Source of the DNA: Atribacterota bacterium
Lineage (GTDB): Bacteria > Atribacterota > Phoenicimicrobiia > Phoenicimicrobiales > Phoenicimicrobiaceae
DNA: 10,008 bases
Assembly (NCBI GenBank): GCA_030666935.1
Contig: DAOUWX010000047.1
Coordinates: 1-10,008 of the forward strand
Reading direction: 5' to 3'
Below, in pieces: positions 1-5,956 of this stretch. The position numbers were made by a program, and so were the translations under genes. Under the pieces are notes generated by a model. That model had not been told where the DNA came from and made no database searches. It saw only the letters and a program-made list of their open reading frames with translations. How positions within the stretch are numbered: position 1 is the stretch's first letter; each line of letters starts with the position of its first letter.

Positions 1-536
1 CGTGCCGGTATGGTGGTCCAAATAAAGGTCACTGCGCTTTTGCAGACAAATGATTGATCAAGAGCGGCCTGGGTTAGTAAGCCCCCAAGGTCTTGGTGTT
101 TAACCACTTCAACCAGTTGATGGCTCATCGGTAAATAACGATAAATCGCCTTGGGAATTCCCTCAACCCTGAATGCCGCAATATAGGTTTCCAAAGCATG
201 TCTGCACCCGGCTGAAGGCACGGTTCTGTAATTTCTAAATGCAGAGCTTTTTCCTCGAAGACCTTGAGTTGCCCATAGAAGAAAAGAAAGTTCTTCGAAT
301 TTTATTGCCTCTGTAGTATAAGACCTTCTCGATTTCCTTTGGGCAATCGCTGCCTCAACACTTACTTTATGAATTGATTTCCAATCCCCCGGTTTTATAA
401 GATCTATTCTCCTATCTTCAGAATTGCAGGGTTTTTCTGCCGGTGGTGGTTTGATGCCTCTGCTCTGGTCTGTGGTCGAAAAATCAATCGTCTTCCGGAT
501 ACTGTCTTTAAGAAAGCCTCTAAATTTTTCAGACAT
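1..536 (-). CDS. SagB-type nitroreductase-like oxidoreductase, N-terminal part (cut by left edge)
   Basis: The minus strand is open from an ATG at 534-536 to the window edge, giving 178 complete codons. Nitroreductase/SagB-type signatures are visible: an Arg-rich RKSRRSY at residues 68-73, LSFLLWATQG near 83-92, and RTVPSAGCRHALETYI at 104-119. The last resembles the RTVPSAG.RHPLE motif of SagB/ThcOx dehydrogenases, where these segments line the FMN site. About 55 residues precede the first family motif, and the C-terminal half, including the rest of the flavin site, lies outside the window. Family members are FMN-dependent oxidoreductases; some oxidise azolines in peptide natural products, but many stand-alone members have no known substrate. 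A GAGAG tract 7 bases upstream supports this start. An in-frame ATG at 588-590 would add 18 residues (MYFQNINLKL...) and cannot be excluded. The flavodoxin-like gene lies 223 bases upstream on the same strand. Confidence 0.8.
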   Translation of the reverse strand, partial: MSEKFRGFLKDSIRKTIDFSTTDQSRGIKPPPAEKPCNSEDRRIDLIKPGDWKSIHKVSVEAAIAQRKSRRSYTTEAIKFEELSFLLWATQGLRGKSSAFRNYRTVPSAGCRHALETYIAAFRVEGIPKAIYRYLPMSHQLVEVVKHQDLGGLLTQAALDQSFVCKSAVTFIWTTIPA

Positions 537-724
537 AGTAATACTCTCTTTCCTCTCTTTCAATTTTAAGTTAATATTTTGGAAATACATGCATTCGCCC
601 TTATCGGTATTAGAAGGGGCTTAATTTGCACCTCTTGCGAAAAGTTAGAAAAATCAACCTAATTATTGATCACTAATAGCCGTCCCTATTTTATAATTTT
701 TGTAATTATTGTAATTTCCTATTT

Positions 725-751
725 TGTGAACTTATGAGCATGAACTTCACA
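725..751. repeat. Imperfect inverted repeat 3' of the flavodoxin gene
   Basis: The arms TGTGAA (725-730) and TTCACA (746-751) are exact complements. Pairing extends inward after one mismatch to eight of nine bases, around a central nine-base segment. It lies just 3' of the flavodoxin-like gene. It could form an mRNA 3' hairpin, but no T-run follows it on the minus strand, so intrinsic termination is not supported. The ends resemble CRP half-sites, but the 15-base separation of the six-base arms is wrong for CRP. Confidence 0.35.
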
Positions 752-759
752 TTATATTC

Positions 760-1227
760 CTAAAATAATTTACTCAATTTTTCAACAACCTCAGTAATCC
801 TTTTTTCCCGACTCCGCTTTGACCAGTTAACGACTGCTGCTCCGCAAACGGCTGCCCCTTTTGGTTCGCAGATTTTTTTCATTTGCCCAACTGTACGGTT
901 TCCTCCCATCCAGGGAAAAGGGAAAAATTGAGTCACTAAAAAGGCAACCTTTTTACCTTGTAATGATGTAATCTGTGTCAAATAACTGGCCATTACCGAT
1001 GATAGGGAAAAGGCCTGCACCGGAGAGCCAAACACCAGTGCATCGTATGACCCGGTATCGGGAAGCGTTTCGAACTTAATATCTTTTTCCCCCGGCTGCA
1101 CTTCGCCGACAACTTTTAGTCGTTCGATGTTCACAGAATGTCCGGCTGTAACAAGTTTTTCCTTAAGCTTCAGGGAAACGGAATAGGTGTTACCAGTTTG
1201 AGAATATAAAATAATACCGATCTTCAT
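760..1227 (-). CDS. Flavodoxin-like protein
   Basis: This 155-residue protein has a single flavodoxin-fold domain. The N-terminus MKIGIILYSQTGNT is a beta strand followed by the FMN phosphate-binding loop SQTGNT at residues 9-14. A second strand with DALVFGSPV at 62-70 matches the flavodoxin/NADPH-FMN reductase segment that packs near the isoalloxazine ring, and GKKVAFLVTQFF at 91-102 is the next strand. The length is typical of short-chain flavodoxin-like proteins. The family carries out low-potential electron transfer or acts as an FMN-dependent reductase; the partner here is unknown. No signal peptide or membrane segment is seen, so it is probably cytoplasmic. The start is fixed by AAGGAGG eight bases upstream. 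A promoter-like element lies at 1256-1285. The gene is read in the same direction as the SagB-like oxidoreductase, another predicted FMN protein, but the 223-base gap makes co-transcription uncertain. Confidence 0.87.
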   Translation of the reverse strand: MKIGIILYSQTGNTYSVSLKLKEKLVTAGHSVNIERLKVVGEVQPGEKDIKFETLPDTGSYDALVFGSPVQAFSLSSVMASYLTQITSLQGKKVAFLVTQFFPFPWMGGNRTVGQMKKICEPKGAAVCGAAVVNWSKRSREKRITEVVEKLSKLF

Positions 1228-1255
1228 GATTAGTTCCTCCTTCTGTTCATTTTTT

Positions 1256-1285
1256 ATTATAGTTTACCATCCCATAAAATATAAA
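1256..1285 (-). promoter_or_regulatory. Putative promoter of the flavodoxin-like gene
   Basis: On the minus strand, a perfect -10 TATAAT (1256-1261) is preceded after 18 bases by TTTATA (1280-1285), a weak -35. The -10 lies about 29 bases upstream of the ATG, leaving a short leader with AAGGAGG. This is a consensus match only. Confidence 0.45.
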
Positions 1286-1533
1286 CTTTTCTGTTTTACT
1301 TCATAGACTTTTCAATAAAACGATATTTATTAATTTCCTAATATCGGAATTTAACGAAGTCCGACCAATGGGAACGATTTAGATGATTAAGGAGTTAATT
1401 TAACAAACCACATGAGAAATTTCTCCTATAATTGTTAATACGTTATAAGTTTTAAAAATCCTTCTTTTTCAAAAATAAAATTTATGTAGAAGAAAGAAAG
1501 GACAAGCCTTTATTTAAATTATTGGTTAGTCCT

Positions 1534-1561
1534 ACAAACAAAGTGTTTGTTCTTTATTTTT
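1534..1561 (+). terminator. Possible hairpin with T-rich tail, no obvious client gene
   Basis: A perfect seven-base stem ACAAACA/TGTTTGT with loop AAG (1534-1550) is followed on the plus strand by TCTTTATTTTT. This looks like a weak intrinsic terminator, but the stem is AT-rich and no plus-strand gene precedes it within the window. It could end antisense transcription, or be chance. Confidence 0.25.
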
Positions 1562-1610
1562 AAATTAAATGATGAATTTTTTTGAAAAAAGAGCATTCTT
1601 TGGTCATTTT

Positions 1611-1619
1611 TGATATAAT
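1611..1619 (+). promoter_or_regulatory. Extended -10 promoter of the PAP2 gene
   Basis: TGATATAAT is a perfect extended -10 element (TG, one base, TATAAT), 43 bases before the PAP2 start. No good -35 is seen at 16-18 bases upstream, as is common for extended -10 promoters. The same nine bases are found before the WYL regulator gene. Confidence 0.5.
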
Positions 1620-1661
1620 AAAATACAATAAAGCATTATCTTTGATGAGGAAGGTCCTGAT

Positions 1662-2561
1662 ATGGATATCATTTTACAGTGGGGATTAAATTTTATTATT
1701 ATGATTCAACAGGTTGAATCACCATTGCTGGATTCTTTTTTTCGAATTATCACCTCACTTGGAGATGAATTGTTTTACTTGCTTTTCTTCCCCTTCCTTC
1801 TCTGGTGTGTTGATTTTTATTTGGGGATACGGGCCGGAATTATATTTTTATTATCCGTTTACGTTAATGCCGGATTAAAAGAGATATTTCAGCAGCCCCG
1901 CCCTTTTGATATTTTAGCGGAAATTCAAAAGGTCCATGCCTCGGGATATGGTTTTCCCAGCGGTCATGCCCAGTCTTCCCTGGTTGTCTGGGGGAGTATA
2001 GCTTATTGGGAAAAACAAATCTGGATTCGTAATCTTTCTGTTTTATTGATTCTTTTAATTGGATTTTCCCGTATCTATCTGGGCGTCCATTTCCCCACCG
2101 ATATCCTAGGAGGATGGTTATTTGGCGGACTCATTCTCGGTCTAAGTTATTTTATTTTTTTAAAGATCAAACTCGATTTTATTCAGAAGAATATGATATT
2201 TAAAATAATTGGCATTACGCTATTTCCGGTGATCTTATTACAATTTCAATCATCACCGGATATTATCAGTTCGGTGGCTGCTTTGACCGGTGTTGGTTAT
2301 GGTTTACTCTTTTTTTCTTCTTCTATCGGAGGGATTCAACCGGGGAACTGGCTACAGCGGCTTTTCGGTTTTTTGGTTGGGATTACCGGAATAGGGATAT
2401 TATATTTTGGATTGAAATTGATACTTCCTTCAGAGGACCAATCTTTCTATCAATTAAGCCGGTTTTTCCGTTATCTGTTATTGGGTATATGGATCAGTTT
2501 TGGGGCACCCTGGTTATTTATCCGGATGGGATTAGCCCGTCAAGTGGAGAAAAAATCCTGA
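1662..2561 (+). CDS. Membrane PAP2-family phosphatase
   Basis: This 299-residue protein has the complete acid phosphatase signature of the PAP2 superfamily: KX6RP as KEIFQQPRP at residues 73-81, PSGH at 99-102, and SRX5HX3D as SRIYLGVHFPTD at 136-147. By family analogy H143 is the phospho-acceptor, D147 assists it, and H102 is the proton donor. Strongly hydrophobic segments near residues 36-52, 56-72, 104-117, 126-141 and 148-168 surround these motifs. Further likely spans follow at about 180-196, 203-222, 233-254 and 270-288, so it is longer than a minimal PAP2 unit. Family members dephosphorylate phosphatidate, undecaprenyl pyrophosphate or phosphatidylglycerol phosphate at the membrane; the substrate cannot be read from sequence. 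A GAGGAAGG ribosome binding site at 1647-1654 supports the start. It is the only plus-strand gene and converges on the OmpA-domain gene, with no clear intrinsic terminator after it. Confidence 0.94.
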   Translation: MDIILQWGLNFIIMIQQVESPLLDSFFRIITSLGDELFYLLFFPFLLWCVDFYLGIRAGIIFLLSVYVNAGLKEIFQQPRPFDILAEIQKVHASGYGFPSGHAQSSLVVWGSIAYWEKQIWIRNLSVLLILLIGFSRIYLGVHFPTDILGGWLFGGLILGLSYFIFLKIKLDFIQKNMIFKIIGITLFPVILLQFQSSPDIISSVAALTGVGYGLLFFSSSIGGIQPGNWLQRLFGFLVGITGIGILYFGLKLILPSEDQSFYQLSRFFRYLLLGIWISFGAPWLFIRMGLARQVEKKS

Positions 2562-2731
2562 AATATAAATTCAAGCAAGAAAGATTATTTATCTGATTCA
2601 TTATTTTTATCTTGTTACATCCTTTGAGGTCAGGTTTCACGACTTCATGTTTTAATCTACATACCCGATTTAATTATGAAGTTTTCTTCCTTATATCTTC
2701 CATTTAATGCATTAGTTAGCGTTAGAAAATG

Positions 2732-2782
2732 GGGGACTGTTGTCCCTATCTACTAATTTATAGTGTCAGAAGAACCGTCCCC
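2732..2782 (-). other. Hairpin formed by repeat core and an inverted partial copy, 3' of the OmpA-domain gene
   Basis: GGGGACTGTT (2732-2741) and AACCGTCCCC (2773-2782) pair at nine of ten positions across a 31-base loop. The right arm is the core of the 27-base repeat; the left arm looks like a partial inverted copy of it. The left arm also forms a local hairpin, GGGAC-TGTT-GTCCC (2733-2746), so the two structures exclude each other. It lies between converging genes and may act on the 3' end of the OmpA-domain transcript. No T-run follows, so factor-independent termination is not shown. Confidence 0.5.
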
Positions 2783-2789
2783 TTGACAC
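2763..2789 (-). repeat. 27-base REP-like repeat, copy 1
   Basis: The arms GTGTCA (2763-2768) and TGACAC (2784-2789) bracket a core with GAACCGTCCCC. It matches copy 2 at 24 of 27 positions, and two of the three differences are the paired outermost bases. It begins three bases after the OmpA-domain stop codon. Short elements with this CCGTCCCC core recur in many Bacillota genomes and, from memory, resemble ends recognised by REP-associated tyrosine transposases. No such transposase is in the window. Confidence 0.7.
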
Positions 2790-2792
2790 GCT

Positions 2793-4013
2793 TTATTCTT
2801 TAACCACCAGTTCCACACGCCGATTCTGGGCCTTCCCGGTAGCAGTTGTATTGGGTGCGACTGGCATAGACTCACCATAGCCTTTTGTAAAAAGTCGAGA
2901 GGAAGAAATACCTGCAGAAACCAGATATGACTTTACTGATTCCGCGCGTTTCTCGGAAAGAATTTGATTGTGGTCGGTAGTTCCGTCTGAGTCGGTGTGT
3001 CCTTCAATAATCAACTGCATGGCCTGTTCAGACTTGAGCATGGCAATGATTTTATCCAGGGTCGGCTTGGATTCAGCTCGAATGATATCTGAATCATAAT
3101 CAAAGTTAATTCCGTAAAGCCTTACCCTACCGAATTCTAAAAGCTCACTTGTCATCTGTTCCTGTATCCCGCCTCCCCAATGAGGACAGCCGCCAACATC
3201 CTGAGATATTTTTGTTCCGTTCCATATTCCGCCTTGCGAATCTTCCCTTCCTTCATACCACCAAATTCCATAAAACTTTTCTCCGTCGGAGGTAAATACC
3301 ATAACGGCCGGACCTTTCTGACCTGTTTCAATCCAGGTAAATTTCATGATACGGTCTTCAATGCCCCCGTTTAATATACCTTCATCATATTCATAACAGC
3401 CGGTCACTGATGTTCCCTGCTGTCGGAGATGAAAGTCATTATAATTAGTCTCATAGGTCCCGGAAACATCGGCTAAGGGTGTCTTGGTCAGTTGTTTTCC
3501 GTAAGCGCGAAAATCCATGAGTTCTGTATATTCGCTGTCACTGTGATTATTTTTAATAGTCAGTCGAACCCACTTTCCGGATTTATCAACTGTCACCGGA
3601 AAGCTCTGATTATCCTCCCTATCAACCAGTGACACACTGGCGATTTCCGTAAACCCTTTTATAGGGCTGTCATCGGAAAGTTCAACAATAATGTCCTTTG
3701 CGCCACGCCCCTTTGCGTCTGCATAGCCCGTATCAAACTCCAGGCGGTCAAACACACTTTTCTCGGCAAGTTCAATAACTAACACATTATCCGAAATCTT
3801 GCCGCTGGGACAGCACCAGCCGGTTTTTGGATTTTCGTCCATAATCCAAATATTGCCCCATGCAGAGCTGTATTCGGGGGATGTTTCTATAAGCAATGCT
3901 CCGGAAGAGAAAGAGACCAGTGACTGGTCAGTTGCGTTTGCGCCAATCTCAAATCCAAATATAAAAAATAAACAAACCATAGTAAGTGATACTAAAATCA
4001 ATTTTCTACTCAT
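2793..4013 (-). CDS. Secreted discoidin-like / OmpA-domain protein
   Basis: This 406-residue protein has four parts. (i) A signal peptide: SRK, a hydrophobic stretch at residues 5-20, and a likely cut after ANA at 25-27. (ii) Residues 35-172 resemble an F5/8 type C (discoidin, galactose-binding-like) jelly roll, with DENPKTGW at 59-66, an IVIEL-like strand near 78-82, and closing TELMDFRAYG. (iii) Residues 183-270 form a beta-rich module with LRQQGTSVTGCYEY and WNGT, of unknown function. (iv) Residues 298-405 are an OmpA C-terminal domain: GHTD 338-341, NxxLSxxRAxxV at 349-360, GYGES 378-382 and NRRVE 397-401. D341 and R356 align with E. coli OmpA D271 and R286, which bind diaminopimelate in peptidoglycan. 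It probably anchors a carbohydrate- or surface-binding module to the cell wall. No lipobox is present. AGGAGG seven bases upstream fixes the start. It follows the helicase gene by 146 bases. Confidence 0.93.
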   Translation of the reverse strand: MSRKLILVSLTMVCLFFIFGFEIGANATDQSLVSFSSGALLIETSPEYSSAWGNIWIMDENPKTGWCCPSGKISDNVLVIELAEKSVFDRLEFDTGYADAKGRGAKDIIVELSDDSPIKGFTEIASVSLVDREDNQSFPVTVDKSGKWVRLTIKNNHSDSEYTELMDFRAYGKQLTKTPLADVSGTYETNYNDFHLRQQGTSVTGCYEYDEGILNGGIEDRIMKFTWIETGQKGPAVMVFTSDGEKFYGIWWYEGREDSQGGIWNGTKISQDVGGCPHWGGGIQEQMTSELLEFGRVRLYGINFDYDSDIIRAESKPTLDKIIAMLKSEQAMQLIIEGHTDSDGTTDHNQILSEKRAESVKSYLVSAGISSSRLFTKGYGESMPVAPNTTATGKAQNRRVELVVKE

Positions 4014-4121
4014 AATAGAACCTCCTGATATTAGAGTTATAAGTTTTAAATATACTTACATTACATATACCACATAAGTTTAAAAATCTTTTTTTAGAAT
4101 ATTTTTTATTTTTTCAAAATA

Positions 4122-4148
4122 ATGTCAGAACAACCGTCCCCTTGACAT
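4122..4148 (-). repeat. 27-base REP-like repeat, copy 2
   Basis: The arms ATGTCA (4122-4127) and TGACAT (4143-4148) bracket the same CCGTCCCC core as copy 1. Relative to copy 1, the outermost G-C pair is replaced by A-T, so pairing is kept. It lies 11 bases after the helicase stop codon, in the same orientation as copy 1, inside the helicase-OmpA intergenic region. The perfect palindrome TGACATGTCA spans 4143-4152. Confidence 0.7.
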
Positions 4149-4159
4149 GTCACTGTCTT

Positions 4160-5761
4160 TTAACTGGTTTTCTTTTTCTTGGCTTTAACTACCAATGATT
4201 TTCTCTTTCCGGATTTTTTTTGAAAGACACCTAAAATAATTTCAGCTTCTTTAAAAGGTACGGTTATGAAGGAAAAATTATCGTACACTCCCACTTGGTC
4301 AATAGCAGAATTCCTAACTCCTGTATTTTTGATAATAAACTTTACCAGTTTGCTGGGACTTATCTTATCTTTCTTGCCCAATGCCACAAATAGCCTTGTT
4401 CTGCCTTCCATCTCTATTTTTCTGTTTCTACCTGACAAATCCTTTATTTCGTTATACAGGCCGGGGTTAAGTTTATCATCAAAACTGTAATTTAGTAATT
4501 TAGCCAGTATCTGAGTCGGGTTATTATTATCAAGAAGTTTTTTGGCCCAATTATAGTATGTATTATCTATCTCTTCGTTGTTAATAGCTGTTATATCTTC
4601 GGTTATCTTATTTTTCTTTGCTTTAATGATATCCTTAACATTTGGTACCTTTGACTTTTTTATATCAGTCTTTGCTATGCGCTGAATAAACATCAGCTTC
4701 CTATATTCGCTCGGTGTAATAAAGGTTATGGCCGTTCCCTGTTTACCTGCTCTTCCTGTACGGCCGATCCTGTTCACATATGATTCTGGATCGTGTGGAA
4801 GAGAATAATTAATTACGTGAGTCATGTTGCTAACATCTATACCACGTGCGGCCACATCAGTTGCCACTAGTACATTAATCCTCTTTTTCTTGAACTTATC
4901 CAGGGTCTTTTCTCTTTGACTCTGTGAAATATCACCGTGAATAGCATCAGCATCATACCCTCTTTCAATAAGATGACTGACGACATCATCAACATCATTC
5001 TTTGTCCTACAGAAAACCAGCCCGTAAAAATCTTCTTCAATATCAATGATCCTACACAATGCCTCAAATTTGTCTCCAGCTTTTACTTCATAATATATCT
5101 GTTCTGTAAGATTGGTGGTAAGTTGTTGTTTCTCGACAGTAATAAATTCATAATTCCCCATGTATTTACTCGCTAGTGCCTTGATCCTTGACGGCATGGT
5201 AGCCGAAAACAGAAGGGTCCTTTTCTGGGGATTGGTATGTTTCATTATCTCTTCCATATCCTCAATGAACCCCATATTAAGCATTTCATCAGCCTCATCA
5301 AGGATCAGATATTTGATATCCTTGAGATTGAGGGTCTTTCTCTTGATATGGTCAATAACTCTTCCGGGTGTACCCACAACAATATGCACTCCTTTTTTAA
5401 GGCGCCTCAACTGCTGGTCGATTGATTGCCCTCCATAGATAGGAATGGCCTGAATACCGGAATCGCCTTTTAATGAACTAATCTCCTCGGAAACCTGTAT
5501 GGCAAGCTCTCTTGTAGGAGTAATAATAAGTGCCTGTACGCTTCTCTCACCGGGGTTTATCATTTCTATTAAAGGCAGTCCGAAAGCAGCCGTTTTACCG
5601 GTGCCCGTCTGAGCCTGTGCTATTATATTGGTATCGTTCCGCAACATTACGGGGATTGTTAAGCCCTGAATACTAGATGGTTCTTCAAAGCCTTTTTTGT
5701 AAACAGCATCTAAAACCTTTTCAGAAAGGCCGAGATGCTCAAATTTAATTTTAACTGTCAT
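4160..5761 (-). CDS. DEAD-box ATP-dependent RNA helicase with DbpA-type RNA-binding domain
   Basis: This 533-residue protein has both RecA-like domains. Visible motifs are F7 and GFEEPSSIQ (24-32, Q motif), AQTGTGKT (50-57, Walker A, K56), PTREL (82-86), TPGR (131-134), DEAD (155-158), SAT (186-188), GLVFC (247-251), ATDVAARGID (300-309) and NRIGRTGR (330-337). The first residue of the last motif is Asn where His is usual. A linker with a lysine-rich patch near 367-386 leads to a DbpA-type RRM-like domain at about 453-526 (GRTRLFVALGKKD... FSFITVP) and a basic tail. Such proteins unwind RNA in ribosome assembly, mRNA decay and cold adaptation; the C-terminal domain recruits them to structured RNA. 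It resembles the DeaD/CsdA and YxiN group, but the exact orthologue is not assigned. GAGGAG six bases upstream fixes the start. A promoter at 5821-5848 and a leader hairpin suggest its own transcription unit. Confidence 0.97.
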   Translation of the reverse strand: MTVKIKFEHLGLSEKVLDAVYKKGFEEPSSIQGLTIPVMLRNDTNIIAQAQTGTGKTAAFGLPLIEMINPGERSVQALIITPTRELAIQVSEEISSLKGDSGIQAIPIYGGQSIDQQLRRLKKGVHIVVGTPGRVIDHIKRKTLNLKDIKYLILDEADEMLNMGFIEDMEEIMKHTNPQKRTLLFSATMPSRIKALASKYMGNYEFITVEKQQLTTNLTEQIYYEVKAGDKFEALCRIIDIEEDFYGLVFCRTKNDVDDVVSHLIERGYDADAIHGDISQSQREKTLDKFKKKRINVLVATDVAARGIDVSNMTHVINYSLPHDPESYVNRIGRTGRAGKQGTAITFITPSEYRKLMFIQRIAKTDIKKSKVPNVKDIIKAKKNKITEDITAINNEEIDNTYYNWAKKLLDNNNPTQILAKLLNYSFDDKLNPGLYNEIKDLSGRNRKIEMEGRTRLFVALGKKDKISPSKLVKFIIKNTGVRNSAIDQVGVYDNFSFITVPFKEAEIILGVFQKKSGKRKSLVVKAKKKKTS

Positions 5762-5784
5762 AATTTTCTCCTCAAATTAATTAA

Positions 5785-5808
5785 GAAATTGGGGCAGGCC
5801 CCAGTTTC
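5785..5808 (-). promoter_or_regulatory. GC-rich hairpin in the helicase leader
   Basis: The leader contains GGGGC-CT-GCCCC flanked by GAAACT and AATTTC. This gives an 11-base stem with one mismatch and a two-base loop. From the predicted promoter the transcript would start near 5814, placing the hairpin at the extreme 5' end and about 23 bases before the ATG. It does not cover the ribosome binding site and has no T-run. It could protect the 5' end, serve as an RNA thermosensor or attenuator part, or be an autoregulatory helicase target. Confidence 0.5.
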
Positions 5809-5820
5809 ATCTAACAAGAT

Positions 5821-5848
5821 ATAATAACACATATTTACCATAAGTCAA
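5821..5848 (-). promoter_or_regulatory. Promoter of the helicase gene
   Basis: Minus-strand TTGACT (5843-5848) and TATTAT (5821-5826) match five of six bases of each sigma-A hexamer, with a 16-base spacer. The predicted start is near 5814, giving a leader of about 53 bases. This is the best promoter match in the window. Confidence 0.6.
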
Positions 5849-5956
5849 TAAACATTCTAAAACTCCTCCCCCTTGCAAGTCTAAGGTGGGTGCCTTACTG
5901 AAAACTAATAATTAATTCAAAGGAAAGGGAAAGAATAGGAAAATTAGGATGTATCT

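Larger units (their letters stand above)
1228..1661. other. Non-coding AT-rich region between divergent genes (434 bases)
   Basis: I see no convincing gene here: the few ATG-started frames end within about 15 codons and lack ribosome binding sites. It separates the divergent flavodoxin and PAP2 genes and holds their promoter-like elements. Several inverted repeats stand out: CGATATT/AATATCG at 1321-1346 with a 12-base loop, GTTAA-T-TTAAC at 1394-1404, the perfect 12-base palindrome GAGAAATTTCTC at 1414-1425, and ACAAACA-AAG-TGTTTGT at 1534-1550 followed by a T-rich tract. Some symmetry is expected by chance in DNA this AT-rich. Confidence 0.6.

Noticed and set aside
424..624. Open frame of 66 codons on the plus strand
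   Set aside because: It lies antisense to the SagB-like start region, has no ribosome binding site and no recognisable domain.
725..751. CRP-like site (TGTGA...TCACA)
   Set aside because: The spacing between half-sites is much longer than the six bases of a CRP site, and it lies 3' of a gene.
3799..4077. Open frame of 92 codons on the plus strand
   Set aside because: It is antisense to the signal peptide and discoidin-like region of a confidently identified gene, and its sequence is low in domain-like features.
4867..5438. Several frames of 60-90 codons inside the helicase gene on both strands
   Set aside because: The helicase reading frame is complete with all motifs, so these are shadows.
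5866..5880. CTCCCCCTTGCAAG segment that looks like half of a GC-rich hairpin
   Set aside because: The complementary half is missing, so neither a terminator nor a repeat can be supported from one copy.
5882..5897. TAAGG-TGGGTG-CCTTA hairpin between WYL and helicase genes
   Set aside because: The stem is five bases with no T-run, too weak to call a terminator.
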